The notes under the pieces were generated by a model that was given only the letters and a program-made list of their open reading frames with translations, did no database searches and had not been told where the DNA came from. A stretch of DNA of 29,121 nt from contig CALALS010000081.1 of NCBI GenBank assembly GCA_937925525.1, positions 1-29,121 on the forward strand, given 5' to 3'. The DNA comes from an uncultured Flavobacteriales bacterium. Lineage in GTDB: Bacteria > Bacteroidota > Bacteroidia > Flavobacteriales_E > Vicingaceae. Position numbers and translations under genes: made by a program. Positions 8,869 through 16,683 of the stretch are shown here, piece by piece (position 1 is the stretch's first letter; each line of letters opens with the position of its first letter).

Positions 8869-8886
8869 ATACGCAACACTGCGTAT
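8869..8886. repeat. Short perfect inverted repeat ATACGCA-ACAC-TGCGTAT
   Basis: A 7-base perfect stem with a 4-base loop, 29 bases after the giant gene stop. It lacks a following T-run, so it is not a standard terminator. The left arm matches, inverted over 11 bases, the sequence just upstream of the giant gene (3760-3770). Confidence 0.5.
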
Positions 8887-8978
8887 AGAAGCAATTTCCT
8901 GCAAATTATACTTTTACCAAAAAATTAAAACTCCATTTATTTATTATGAAAACAATAAATAATGTTTAGCCTATTAAA

Positions 8979-8999
8979 AAAGCCTCATTTTGAGGCTTT
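8979..8999 (-). terminator. Rho-independent terminator of mscL, possibly bidirectional
   Basis: A 9-base perfect stem AAAGCCTCA / TGAGGCTTT with a 3-base loop lies between the convergent giant gene and mscL. On the minus strand the stem runs into six T residues, just past the mscL stop codon. On the plus strand the T-run is short and broken, so termination there is less certain. Confidence 0.8.
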
Positions 9000-9005
9000 C
9001 TAGTT

Positions 9006-9422
9006 TTATTTATTCTTCAACAAATCTCTAATTTCAGTCAAAAGGATTTCCTCCTTGCTAGGTTCAGGAGGAGGAGAAGGCGCTTCCTCTTTCTTTCTTT
9101 TCATTCGATTTATGCCTTTAATTACTAAAAACATAAAAAAGGCAACTATTAGAAACTCTAATGCAACTCCAATAAAATCACCGTACTTTATAGCAACTTC
9201 TGCAGCCACTTCATTCCCTCCGGCATCAATTTTAGCGTCTTTCAATATAAACCGCCATTGACTCATATCCTTTCCCTGAATTAAACCAACCAAAGGCATT
9301 ACCATTCCTTGAATAAAAGAATTAGTAACTTCTTTAAATGCTGCTCCCATCACAAAACCTACCGCCAAATCCACTAAATTGCCTTTCATGGCAAACTCTT
9401 TAAATTCTTTAATAAATCCCAT
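9006..9422 (-). CDS. mscL: Large-conductance mechanosensitive channel MscL
   Basis: A pentameric inner-membrane channel that opens under membrane tension and releases solutes on osmotic downshock. 138 residues, the normal family length. The amphipathic N-terminal helix (FIKEFKEFAMKGN) leads into TM1 (about 15-43, with the family NLVDLAVGFVMGAAF pattern), a periplasmic loop (50-77), TM2 (about 80-103), a basic cluster RMKRKK and a proline-rich linker to the C-terminal bundle helix EEILLTEIRDLL. It is monocistronic, with its own terminator. A weak -7-like TTTCTTTG (minus strand, 9451-9458) lies about 30 bases upstream. Confidence 0.97.
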   Translation of the reverse strand: MGFIKEFKEFAMKGNLVDLAVGFVMGAAFKEVTNSFIQGMVMPLVGLIQGKDMSQWRFILKDAKIDAGGNEVAAEVAIKYGDFIGVALEFLIVAFFMFLVIKGINRMKRKKEEAPSPPPEPSKEEILLTEIRDLLKNK

Positions 9423-9493
9423 TTTAAAGTTTTTTATTTGATTACTAACTCAAAGAAACACTTTTTAAAAGAATTAGTTTAAAAACATTCGAT

Positions 9494-9526
9494 AAGATGC
9501 TAATTTTCATCTATATTTAGCATCTT
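9494..9526. promoter_or_regulatory. Perfect 10-base inverted repeat over the aroB promoter region
   Basis: AAGATGCTAA (9494-9503) and TTAGCATCTT (9517-9526) are perfect inverted copies separated by 13 bases. The right arm overlaps a TATATTTA -7-like element (9512-9519, one mismatch to TAnnTTTG), and the arms end 4 bases before the GTG start of aroB. It could be a repressor operator or, if transcription begins further up, a leader hairpin. It also lies upstream of divergent mscL. Confidence 0.5.
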
Positions 9527-9530
9527 TAAA

Positions 9531-10586
9531 GTGAATAAGAACAACTATATATTTATTTCAAAGCTGGCTGAAGTTGAACAACTTCTCAAACCTTTCAACA
9601 TTATTGAAAACGATGTGGTTGTTTTGGTTGATGAAAACACATTAAAGTATTGTTGGCCTCTTTTGATTAACGAAAATCCTTCCCTTTCTAAAGCCGAAAT
9701 CATTGAAATAGAAAGCGGAGAGCAAAACAAAAATATTTCTATTTGTTATCAAATTTGGGAAACACTTTCACAGTTTAATGCCAATAGAAATACCTTATTT
9801 ATAAATTTAGGAGGAGGTGTAATTTGCGATTTGGGAGGCTTTATTGCTTCTACTTACAAAAGAGGCATCCCTTTTATAAATATCCCTACTACTCTACTGG
9901 CACAAGTAGATGCTTCCATTGGTGGAAAAACCGGAGTAGATTTAAACCAACAAAAAAATATGGTGGGCACATTTTCACAAGCCCAAAATACTATTATTTT
10001 TCCGGGCTTTTTATCCACTCTTCCTCAAAACCAACTCACATCAGGATTTGCGGAAATGTTAAAGCATGCACTAATTTCAGATAAAACCTACTGGGAAGAA
10101 CTAATACAAATTGACGCTAAAAAATTAGCAAGAAAAGAAATAGAACACTCTGTAAAAATAAAAAGTAAAATTGTTGAAGCAGATACATTTGAAAAAGGAG
10201 AAAGAAAAACATTAAACTTTGGACACACTATCGGACATGCTGTTGAATCCTATTCACTTGAAAACCCTGATTATTCATTATTACATGGTGAGGCGGTTGC
10301 TATCGGAATGATTTGCGAAAGCTATTTATCAAACCAATTTAACACATTAAGTAATAAAGAATTTGAAATTATTGAAAAAAACATTTTAAAACATTTTCCA
10401 AAATACAATCATCTGGAAACAATCCATTTTCATAGATTAATTGAGCTAATGAAAAATGATAAAAAAAATAGCTCCAATAAAATAAATTTCACCTTACTTA
10501 ATAAAATTGGTGAAGCAAGTTTTAATCATGAAATTGAAATTGAACAAATAATTACATCATTAGAATATTACATTGCTTTACAATGA
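9531..10586 (+). CDS. aroB: 3-dehydroquinate synthase
   Basis: Second step of the shikimate pathway: DAHP to 3-dehydroquinate, NAD+- and metal-dependent, cytosolic. 351 residues, full length. NAD-binding and active-site blocks are visible: GGGVICDLGGFIAS (94-107), INIPTTLLAQVDASIGGKTGVD (117-138), FAEMLKH (173-179), NFGHTIGHAVES (229-240) and HGEAVAIGM (252-260); Glu175 and the histidines of the last two blocks are the expected metal ligands. Start is GTG. The stop codon overlaps the aroA start (ATGA), indicating translational coupling. The inverted repeat directly upstream may regulate the pair. Confidence 0.97.
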   Translation: MNKNNYIFISKLAEVEQLLKPFNIIENDVVVLVDENTLKYCWPLLINENPSLSKAEIIEIESGEQNKNISICYQIWETLSQFNANRNTLFINLGGGVICDLGGFIASTYKRGIPFINIPTTLLAQVDASIGGKTGVDLNQQKNMVGTFSQAQNTIIFPGFLSTLPQNQLTSGFAEMLKHALISDKTYWEELIQIDAKKLARKEIEHSVKIKSKIVEADTFEKGERKTLNFGHTIGHAVESYSLENPDYSLLHGEAVAIGMICESYLSNQFNTLSNKEFEIIEKNILKHFPKYNHLETIHFHRLIELMKNDKKNSSNKINFTLLNKIGEASFNHEIEIEQIITSLEYYIALQ

Positions 10587-11788
10587 TTCTTTATTCTCCA
10601 AAAAGCAAAATAATTAATACAAAAATAAATCTTCCGGCTTCTAAAAGTATTAGCAACAGAGCACTCATTATAAAAGCACTTTGTAAAGAAAATTTCAAAG
10701 TAAACAACCTTTCTAGCGCTGAAGATACTCAGCTAATGATTAACGCTCTGAGTAGTTCAGAAAAAGAAATCGACATACATCATGCCGGAACTTGTATGCG
10801 TTTTTTAACCTCTTATTTTGTGGCTACTCAACAAAACAAAATTCTTACAGGAAGTAGCCGCATGAAGCAACGACCAATTAAAATTTTAGTTGATGCCTTA
10901 AAAAGTATTGGAGCAAAAATAAGCTATGCAGAAAATGAGGGGTATCCTCCATTAGAAATTATAACTAGCGAACTTAATGGTAAACAAATTAGTTTACCCG
11001 CTAACATTAGCAGTCAATATATTTCAGCTCTTTTATTAATTGCTCCTACCCTTCCAAATGGTCTTCAGATTAATTTTGAAACAGAAATCGTTTCTGAGTC
11101 ATATATTGAAATGACTCTTTCTATGCTAAGCTACTTTGGAATTAACTATGAAAAAACCAATCAGTCAATTTTAATGCACCATCAAAAATATATTGCAAAA
11201 GACATAAGTATTGAGTCTGACTGGAGTTCTGCATCCTATTGGTATAGTTTTTTAGCTTTTTCAGATATTGGAAGTAAAATAACACTCTCCGGGCTAACCA
11301 GCAAAAGCTGGCAAGGCGATGCTATTGTTAAAGATTTGTATCGGGCTTTGGGAGTTGAAACAAATTTCGAGAAAAATGGAGTTATAATTGAAAAAGTGCA
11401 AACTAATTATCCGAAAGAATTCGAATTCGATTTTTCAAATTGCCCTGACTTAGCTCAAACACTGGCAATAACAACTGCTGTATTATGTAAAAAAGCCCAC
11501 TTAAAAGGCTTACAAACCCTAAACATAAAGGAAAGTAAAAGAATAATTGCATTAGAAAATGAGCTAAATAAAATAGGGATAAAAACCAAATCTACATCCG
11601 AAAGTCTTGAAATAACAAATAGCGGCATCTCAATGCCTAATCTTCCTTTTGAAACTTATAACGACCATCGAATGGCTATGTGTTTAGCCCCTCTTAGTCT
11701 TGTACTTGATAAAATAGAAATTAAAAACCCGGAAGTAGTCAATAAATCATATCCCAGTTTTTGGGAGGATGTAAATTTACTCATGTAG
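10583..11788 (+). CDS. aroA: 3-phosphoshikimate 1-carboxyvinyltransferase (EPSP synthase)
   Basis: Sixth step of the shikimate pathway: joins phosphoenolpyruvate to shikimate 3-phosphate. 401 residues, a little shorter than the E. coli enzyme (about 427). Visible motifs are PASKSISNRALI (18-29, with Lys21, Ser22 and Arg26 for shikimate phosphate), AGTCMRFL (68-75), RMKQRPIK (93-100), CPDLAQTLA and YNDHRMAM (359-366). The residue after the conserved MR is Phe, where the E. coli-type loop has Pro (MRPL). It overlaps aroB by 4 bases, and its last 12 bases overlap the convergent beta-barrel gene, leaving no room for its own terminator. Confidence 0.96.
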   Translation: MILYSPKSKIINTKINLPASKSISNRALIIKALCKENFKVNNLSSAEDTQLMINALSSSEKEIDIHHAGTCMRFLTSYFVATQQNKILTGSSRMKQRPIKILVDALKSIGAKISYAENEGYPPLEIITSELNGKQISLPANISSQYISALLLIAPTLPNGLQINFETEIVSESYIEMTLSMLSYFGINYEKTNQSILMHHQKYIAKDISIESDWSSASYWYSFLAFSDIGSKITLSGLTSKSWQGDAIVKDLYRALGVETNFEKNGVIIEKVQTNYPKEFEFDFSNCPDLAQTLAITTAVLCKKAHLKGLQTLNIKESKRIIALENELNKIGIKTKSTSESLEITNSGISMPNLPFETYNDHRMAMCLAPLSLVLDKIEIKNPEVVNKSYPSFWEDVNLLM

Positions 11789-12514
11789 TCCTATTTCAAT
11801 CCCAACACTTATTCTGCTTAACTCAGGATAAATGTATGACGGCAAAAATATATCGGACAAGCGATAGTTAGCATAAATTAAAATGTGACCAATTCCCATT
11901 CTGGCAGTTAAACCATAATGATAATCCTGAACATAAACCAAACCTCTATTTAAAACATCAGTTTTAGAACCTCCGGCAGGAGTAGCTACACTATACTTGT
12001 TATGTGCCTGATGTTTTGTTCTATAAGTCCAGCCACCATAACCACCAATATCAAGCACCTTTCCCATTTGAATCCCTCTCTTTTTATGAAATGTAATCCT
12101 TAAATAAGGTGAAAAATCAAGATTATTTAGAATTAGCTTTTCACGATCATGCAAAACTCTATTTGGAAAAAACTTAGTAGAATCTTGTTTTAAATGAAAA
12201 GCCTGATAGTGGTATCCAATTTGTGCCCCAACATGTAGCCAATTCGTAATTCTTTGTTTAAATCGGTACCCCAATAAAAAATCAGAAGATTTTCCAAAAA
12301 TTAAATCTGCTCCATTCCCTTCATTTTCAGAAACTTTGAACCCATAAGCAATATACCACCAACCATAAGTTCTGGAACTAGGCCCTGTTTCAGCAATATA
12401 TTTTTTATCATGATGAAACAAAGAATCATTATTTTGAGAATATGAGCTAAAGCACAATAAAAAACTAACTATCAATAAATTAATCGACTTTGTTAAAATT
12501 ATATTCTGTTTCAT
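11777..12514 (-). CDS. Putative outer-membrane beta-barrel protein
   Basis: 245 residues with a clear signal peptide (about 1-26, cut near SSYSQ). The mature part is rich in alternating aromatic/hydrophobic strands such as YGWWYIAYGF, DFLLGYRF, LHVGAQIGYHYQAF, FSPYLRITF, GHILIYANYRL and a final RISVGIEIGL. These resemble 8- to 12-stranded porin-like barrels of Bacteroidota. I cannot assign a ligand or a named family. It is transcribed toward aroA and divergently from the type IX cargo gene. A perfect 14-base palindrome is centred near its start codon. Confidence 0.8.
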   Translation of the reverse strand: MKQNIILTKSINLLIVSFLLCFSSYSQNNDSLFHHDKKYIAETGPSSRTYGWWYIAYGFKVSENEGNGADLIFGKSSDFLLGYRFKQRITNWLHVGAQIGYHYQAFHLKQDSTKFFPNRVLHDREKLILNNLDFSPYLRITFHKKRGIQMGKVLDIGGYGGWTYRTKHQAHNKYSVATPAGGSKTDVLNRGLVYVQDYHYGLTARMGIGHILIYANYRLSDIFLPSYIYPELSRISVGIEIGLHE

Positions 12515-12520
12515 GAAACA
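12507..12520. promoter_or_regulatory. Perfect 14-base palindrome spanning the start codon of the beta-barrel gene
   Basis: TGTTTCATGAAACA is its own reverse complement and contains the CAT/ATG start at 12512-12514. It lies between two divergent genes, so a regulator bound here could act on both. Chance is possible. Confidence 0.35.
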
Positions 12521-12526
12521 AATTCT

Positions 12527-12534
12527 TATCTTTA
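12527..12534 (+). promoter_or_regulatory. Candidate -7 element (TATCTTTA) for the type IX cargo gene
   Basis: One mismatch to TAnnTTTG, 27 bases before the ATG at 12562. The spacing fits a short leader. Confidence 0.35.
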
Positions 12535-12561
12535 CGTATAAACACCTACTTAAAGAATCAA

Positions 12562-13503
12562 ATGTATAGGTATTTTTACTTAATTATTTTCTTTTTTATT
12601 TCAAATTCCATTGATGCCACTATATGTCGTTCTCAAGCTGTTGGTAACTGGGGTAACGCAGCCACATGGGATTGTGGTGCAGTACCTGGTTGCTACGATA
12701 CAATAATAATAAATCATAATGTAACTATTTCAAGCCAAATAGACCTAGAAGCATGCCCAAAGATAGTGTTAATTGTTAATGATACACTTTATTTTGTTAC
12801 CGGAAATAAATTACGTTTACCATGTGGCAGTATTGTCCTTATTAATCCCGGAGGAATGTTAGTTCCCGGTGGTGGTGGCGGAAGTTCAAATTTTTTGTCC
12901 ATTTGTGGGGATGTTTTATGGAGAGCCGCTGACGGCCCCTTGGGAGGACCAACCGTACTGGACATTAGTTTATTAAGTTTTACCGCAAATCTAAATGGCC
13001 CGCATGTAGATTTGAATTGGCAAACTGCTTCTGAGGTAAATAATTCGCACTTTATCATTGAAACCTCAACCAATGGCGTTGATTTTGAGTTTCTAACCCA
13101 AGTTAATGGAGCCGGTAATTCTAGTGTTACTTTATCATATAGTTGTAAAGATGAATCACCTGAGGCAGGAACAAACTATTACCGACTTAAATCTGTTGAT
13201 TTTAATTCAGTAACTAGGAACGAAGGAATTGCGGCCGTCAATTATAACAAGTTTGATTTTAGTTTTTACCCCAACCCCTTTAGAGATAATATTAATATTT
13301 CAGTTAATGGCTCTTATGAGTTTCTCACTTTACAAGTCTGTAATATTGTAGGAGAGTTTGTATCTGAATTAAAGCTTAATGGTGGAGATACTTATTTAAT
13401 TTCAAAAGAAGAGCTGGGCATTACTTCAAAAGGAAGTTATTTCCTTGTTCTTTACCCTAATTCTAATTACCATTTAGCTTCTAAAAAAATTATTAATCAC
13501 TAA
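12562..13503 (+). CDS. Secreted surface protein with type IX secretion (Por) sorting domain
   Basis: 313 residues. The signal peptide (about 1-19) is followed by a G8/parallel-beta-like segment (about 22-120) with NWGNAATWDCG, GCYDTIIINHNVTI and a glycine run (103-107). Next is a fibronectin-III-like region (about 137-215) with LSFTANLNG, LNWQTASEVNNSHFIIE and YYRLKSVD. The type A C-terminal sorting domain (about 230-313) carries the hallmark FSFYPNPFRDNINI (233-246) and ends in KKIINH. Such tails direct proteins through the type IX system to the cell surface. No enzyme motif is visible, so an adhesin or structural role is a guess. Several cysteines may form disulfides. Confidence 0.88.
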   Translation: MYRYFYLIIFFFISNSIDATICRSQAVGNWGNAATWDCGAVPGCYDTIIINHNVTISSQIDLEACPKIVLIVNDTLYFVTGNKLRLPCGSIVLINPGGMLVPGGGGGSSNFLSICGDVLWRAADGPLGGPTVLDISLLSFTANLNGPHVDLNWQTASEVNNSHFIIETSTNGVDFEFLTQVNGAGNSSVTLSYSCKDESPEAGTNYYRLKSVDFNSVTRNEGIAAVNYNKFDFSFYPNPFRDNINISVNGSYEFLTLQVCNIVGEFVSELKLNGGDTYLISKEELGITSKGSYFLVLYPNSNYHLASKKIINH

Positions 13504-13520
13504 TAGTAATTCCTACTATT
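13502..13520 (+). terminator. AT-rich hairpin with T-run after the type IX cargo gene
   Basis: AATAGTA / TACTATT form a perfect 7-base stem with a 5-base loop, overlapping the stop codon and followed by TTTTCTTTTTC. It is weak in GC, so termination efficiency is uncertain. Confidence 0.45.
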
Positions 13521-13538
13521 TTTCTTTTTCTTTGAAAA

Positions 13539-14555
13539 ATGATAGTAGATTTAAGAAGTGATACGGTTACAAAACCGACAAAAGAAATGCTTGAAGCTAT
13601 GTTTTCAGCTCAAGTTGGAGATGACGTATTTGTTGAAGACCCTACCATCAATAAGCTAGAAGAGAAATCTGCACAACTTTTTGGGTTTGAAGCAGGATTG
13701 TTTTGTCCCTCCGGCACCATGACTAACCAAATTGCCATTAAAGTTCATACTAACCCTCCCGGAGAAGTCATTTGTGATTTCAAGTATCATATCTATCAAT
13801 ATGAAGGAGGTGGAATAGGTTTTAATTCAGGGCTAAGTGCAAGGCTTATTTACTCTGAAAGTGGTTTACTAACAGCCAAACAAGTTGAAGAATGTATTAA
13901 TCCGGACGATGTTCATAAGGCAGAAACACAATTGGTAAGCTTGGAAGACACTTGTAACAGAGGTGGCGGAAATTATTATGATATTCAGGAAGTAAAAAAA
14001 ATAAAAAGTCTTTGTAATCAATACAATTTACCCTTACATCTTGACGAAGCAAAAGATTATAATGCATTAGTTGAGAAAGGTATTAAACCAAACGAATTGT
14101 CTAATTATTATAACTCTATTTCAGTTTGCTTATCCAAAGGACTTGGATGTCCGGTAGGAAGTGTATTATTAGGTAATAAAGCTTTTATTAAAAAGGCACG
14201 CAGAATTAGAAAAATATTTGGTGGTGGAATGCGTCAGGCAGGCTTTATGGCAGCAGCTGGTATTTATGCCCTTGACAACAATATCAACCGACTAAAAGAC
14301 GACCATAAAAAGGCTCAAGAAATAGCTGACACTTTAAAAACTCTTCCTTTTGTAAAAAGCATTGATACGCCTCCCACAAATATTGTTATTTATCAATTAG
14401 AAGGGAATGTTGCTAAGCAACAAGTCGAAAAATTAAAAGAAAAAGGAATATTAGCTTACCCCATTACATCTGACTCAGTAAGAATGGTTACGCATTTAGA
14501 TATCACCGATGAAATGGTAGAATATACTTGCCAACAACTTGCTAACAGCCTTTAA
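13539..14555 (+). CDS. ltaE: Low-specificity L-threonine aldolase family enzyme
   Basis: A PLP enzyme that splits L-threonine/L-allo-threonine to glycine and acetaldehyde. 338 residues, full length. Motifs: DLRSDTVTKP (4-13), the stacking His84 in YHIYQYEGGG, LVSLEDTCNRGGG (132-144), the PLP lysine in CLSKGLGCPVGS (Lys200), GGGMRQAG (228-235) and SVRMVTHLD (313-321, Arg315). The usual HLDGAR motif reads HLDEAK (167-172): the cofactor Asp169 is kept, but Gly becomes Glu and the substrate-binding Arg becomes Lys. Substrate preference may therefore differ. It lies upstream of the serine operon, which fits glycine/serine metabolism, but has its own spacing and a weak upstream TTTCTTTG element. 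Confidence 0.9.
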   Translation: MIVDLRSDTVTKPTKEMLEAMFSAQVGDDVFVEDPTINKLEEKSAQLFGFEAGLFCPSGTMTNQIAIKVHTNPPGEVICDFKYHIYQYEGGGIGFNSGLSARLIYSESGLLTAKQVEECINPDDVHKAETQLVSLEDTCNRGGGNYYDIQEVKKIKSLCNQYNLPLHLDEAKDYNALVEKGIKPNELSNYYNSISVCLSKGLGCPVGSVLLGNKAFIKKARRIRKIFGGGMRQAGFMAAAGIYALDNNINRLKDDHKKAQEIADTLKTLPFVKSIDTPPTNIVIYQLEGNVAKQQVEKLKEKGILAYPITSDSVRMVTHLDITDEMVEYTCQQLANSL

Positions 14556-14573
14556 AAAGTCTTTTGTAAGCCC

Positions 14574-14581
14574 TATATTTG
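14574..14581 (+). promoter_or_regulatory. -7 promoter element (TATATTTG) of the serine operon
   Basis: Exact TAnnTTTG match followed by CA, 42 bases before the serC ATG. The leader is too short for a known riboswitch. Confidence 0.55.
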
Positions 14582-14623
14582 CAACCCAATTAACTACCAT
14601 ATTAACTTGAAAAAACTATTCTA

Positions 14624-15697
14624 ATGCCAAAAGTTCATAATTACAGCGCAGGACCATGTGTATTACCTCAAGAAGTATTAAAAAAAGCTTCTGATGCAGT
14701 GGTAAACTTTAACAACCTAGACCTATCGTTAATAGAAATATCTCACAGAAGTAAGGATTTTGTAGAGGTAATGGAAAATGCAAGAAGTCTGGTTAAAGAA
14801 CTTCTTGGAGTTCCGGAAGGCTATCAAGTGCTTTTCTTACAAGGCGGAGCCAGTTTAGGGTTTTTAAAAGTTCCTTTTAACTATATGAAAGAAAACGGAA
14901 GTGCCGCTTATACTAACACCGGAACTTGGGCAGGAAACGCTATTAAAGAAGCAAAACCATTTGGTAATGTTAATGTTTTAGCTTCATCAGAAGATAAAAA
15001 TTTCAATTATATTCCTAAAGGATATGAAATCCCTAATAATGTAGATTATTTTCATATTACCTCTAATAATACCATTTTCGGGACTCAGGTAAAAGAATTC
15101 CCAAAAAGCCCTGTTCCAATGATTTGTGATATGTCATCAGACATTTTTAGCAGAAAGGTAAATGTTTCTGATTTTGCCATGATATATGCCGGAGCTCAAA
15201 AAAATATGGGGCCTGCAGGTACAACAGTTTATATTATCAAAGAAGAATTACTAGGCAAAAATGGCCGAAACATTCCTACCATGCTTGACTTTAGAACACA
15301 CATTAAAAAAGACAGTATGTTTAACACCCCTCCTGTTTTCGCAGTCTATGTTTCTATGCTTACATTACAATGGTTAAAAGATTTAGGCGGAGTTGAAGCC
15401 ATTGAAAAAATCAATCAACAAAAAGCCGATTTATTATACAATGAAATAGATAGAAACCCATTATTTGAAGGAACTACTGCAAAAGAAGACCGTTCAAACA
15501 TGAACGCAACATTTGTATTAAAAGACGAAGCTCATACAGATACTTTTAATGAAATGTGGAAATCGGCTAATATTAGTGGTATAAAAGGCCATCGTTCAGT
15601 AGGAGGTTTTAGAGCATCTATGTACAACGCTTTATCGTTAGATAGTGTTCAGGCATTAGTAGATGTAATGAAAGAATTAGAAAATAAATTAGGTTAA
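14624..15697 (+). CDS. serC: Phosphoserine aminotransferase
   Basis: Converts 3-phosphohydroxypyruvate and glutamate to 3-phosphoserine and 2-oxoglutarate, the second step of serine synthesis; the same fold also serves pyridoxal phosphate synthesis. 357 residues, normal length. It starts with the family NYSAGPCVLP (6-15) and has SHRSKDF (40-46), FLQGGAS (71-77, phosphate binding), the PLP lysine in YAGAQKNMGPAG (Lys193) and the C-terminal GHRSVGGFRASMYNA. It is the first gene of the operon, 17 bases upstream of serA. The preceding exact TATATTTG element suggests a strong promoter. Confidence 0.97.
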   Translation: MPKVHNYSAGPCVLPQEVLKKASDAVVNFNNLDLSLIEISHRSKDFVEVMENARSLVKELLGVPEGYQVLFLQGGASLGFLKVPFNYMKENGSAAYTNTGTWAGNAIKEAKPFGNVNVLASSEDKNFNYIPKGYEIPNNVDYFHITSNNTIFGTQVKEFPKSPVPMICDMSSDIFSRKVNVSDFAMIYAGAQKNMGPAGTTVYIIKEELLGKNGRNIPTMLDFRTHIKKDSMFNTPPVFAVYVSMLTLQWLKDLGGVEAIEKINQQKADLLYNEIDRNPLFEGTTAKEDRSNMNATFVLKDEAHTDTFNEMWKSANISGIKGHRSVGGFRASMYNALSLDSVQALVDVMKELENKLG

Positions 15698-15714
15698 TCT
15701 AGAAAAAAATAATC

Positions 15715-16683
15715 ATGAAGATTTTAGCAAATGATGGTATTTCACCATCAGGAAAAGAAAAATTAGAAGCAAACGGATATACAGTTATCACCGATAAAGT
15801 TGAACAAGGAGATTTAATCAATTATATCAATGAAAATAATATATCGGCTTTATTAGTTAGAAGTGCTACAACAGCAAGAAAAGATTTAATTGATGCTTGT
15901 CCAAACTTAAAATTCATTGGCAGAGGTGGTGTAGGTATGGATAATATTGATGTAGCTTACGCAAAAGAAAAAGGCTTAACTGTTAAAAACACTCCTGCAT
16001 CTTCTTCACAGTCTGTCGCAGAATTGGCTATAGCACATTTATTTTCACTTTCAAGAGGCATGTATGACGCTAACAGACAAATGCCCATGAACGGACTGGA
16101 AAAGTTCAAAGATTTAAAGAAAAAATACGGAAAAGGAATTGAGTTAAGAGGTAAAACTATTGGTATTATTGGTTTTGGAAGAATTGGTCAATCATTGGCA
16201 AGTTATGCATTAGGATTAGGAATGAATGTGCTGTTTCATGATACGTTTAGCGGAAAAGCAGATATTGTAGTTTCTATTAATAACAAGGATATAAACGTTT
16301 CTCTAAACAGCTCTTCATTTGAAGAAATATTATCTCAATCAGACTTTATAAGCCTTCATGTTCCAAAGCAAGATGGCGGAAAAGCAGTAATTGGCGCAGG
16401 TGAATTTTCAAAAATGAAAGATGGAGTTATTATTATTAACCTTGCAAGAGGCGGTGTAATTGACGAAACAGCATTAATAAGTGCGTTAGATAGCGGTAAA
16501 GTTGCAGCTGCCGGATTAGATGTTTTTGAAAATGAACCAACTCCTAACGAAGCCTTATTAAAACACCCTAAAATTTCATTAACTCCCCATATTGGTGCAG
16601 CTACAGTTGAAGCACAAGACAGAATTGGCACCGAGCTAGCAGATTTAATTATGGAGGCATTACCGCTTCAGCATGAAGTTTAG
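15715..16683 (+). CDS. serA: D-3-phosphoglycerate dehydrogenase, short form without ACT domain
   Basis: Oxidises 3-phosphoglycerate to 3-phosphohydroxypyruvate with NAD+, the first step of serine synthesis. The 322 residues consist of the substrate and Rossmann domains only. I see GRGGVGMDNID (69-79), the nucleotide fold GFGRIG (153-158), and the catalytic triad Arg245 (NLARGG), Glu274 (ENEP) and His292 (PHIGA). The C-terminal ACT domain that gives serine feedback inhibition in the long form is absent, so inhibition by serine through that route is not expected. Its last 11 bases overlap the next gene. 2-Hydroxyacid dehydrogenases are hard to tell apart by sequence, but the position directly after serC makes this assignment strong. 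Confidence 0.93.
   Translation: MKILANDGISPSGKEKLEANGYTVITDKVEQGDLINYINENNISALLVRSATTARKDLIDACPNLKFIGRGGVGMDNIDVAYAKEKGLTVKNTPASSSQSVAELAIAHLFSLSRGMYDANRQMPMNGLEKFKDLKKKYGKGIELRGKTIGIIGFGRIGQSLASYALGLGMNVLFHDTFSGKADIVVSINNKDINVSLNSSSFEEILSQSDFISLHVPKQDGGKAVIGAGEFSKMKDGVIIINLARGGVIDETALISALDSGKVAAAGLDVFENEPTPNEALLKHPKISLTPHIGAATVEAQDRIGTELADLIMEALPLQHEV

Noticed and set aside
9055..9261. Plus-strand 68-codon frame
   Set aside because: It is antisense to mscL, whose sequence is unmistakable.
12789..13073. Minus-strand 94-codon frame with a proline run
   Set aside because: It is antisense to the glycine-rich part of the type IX cargo gene, which explains the proline codons.
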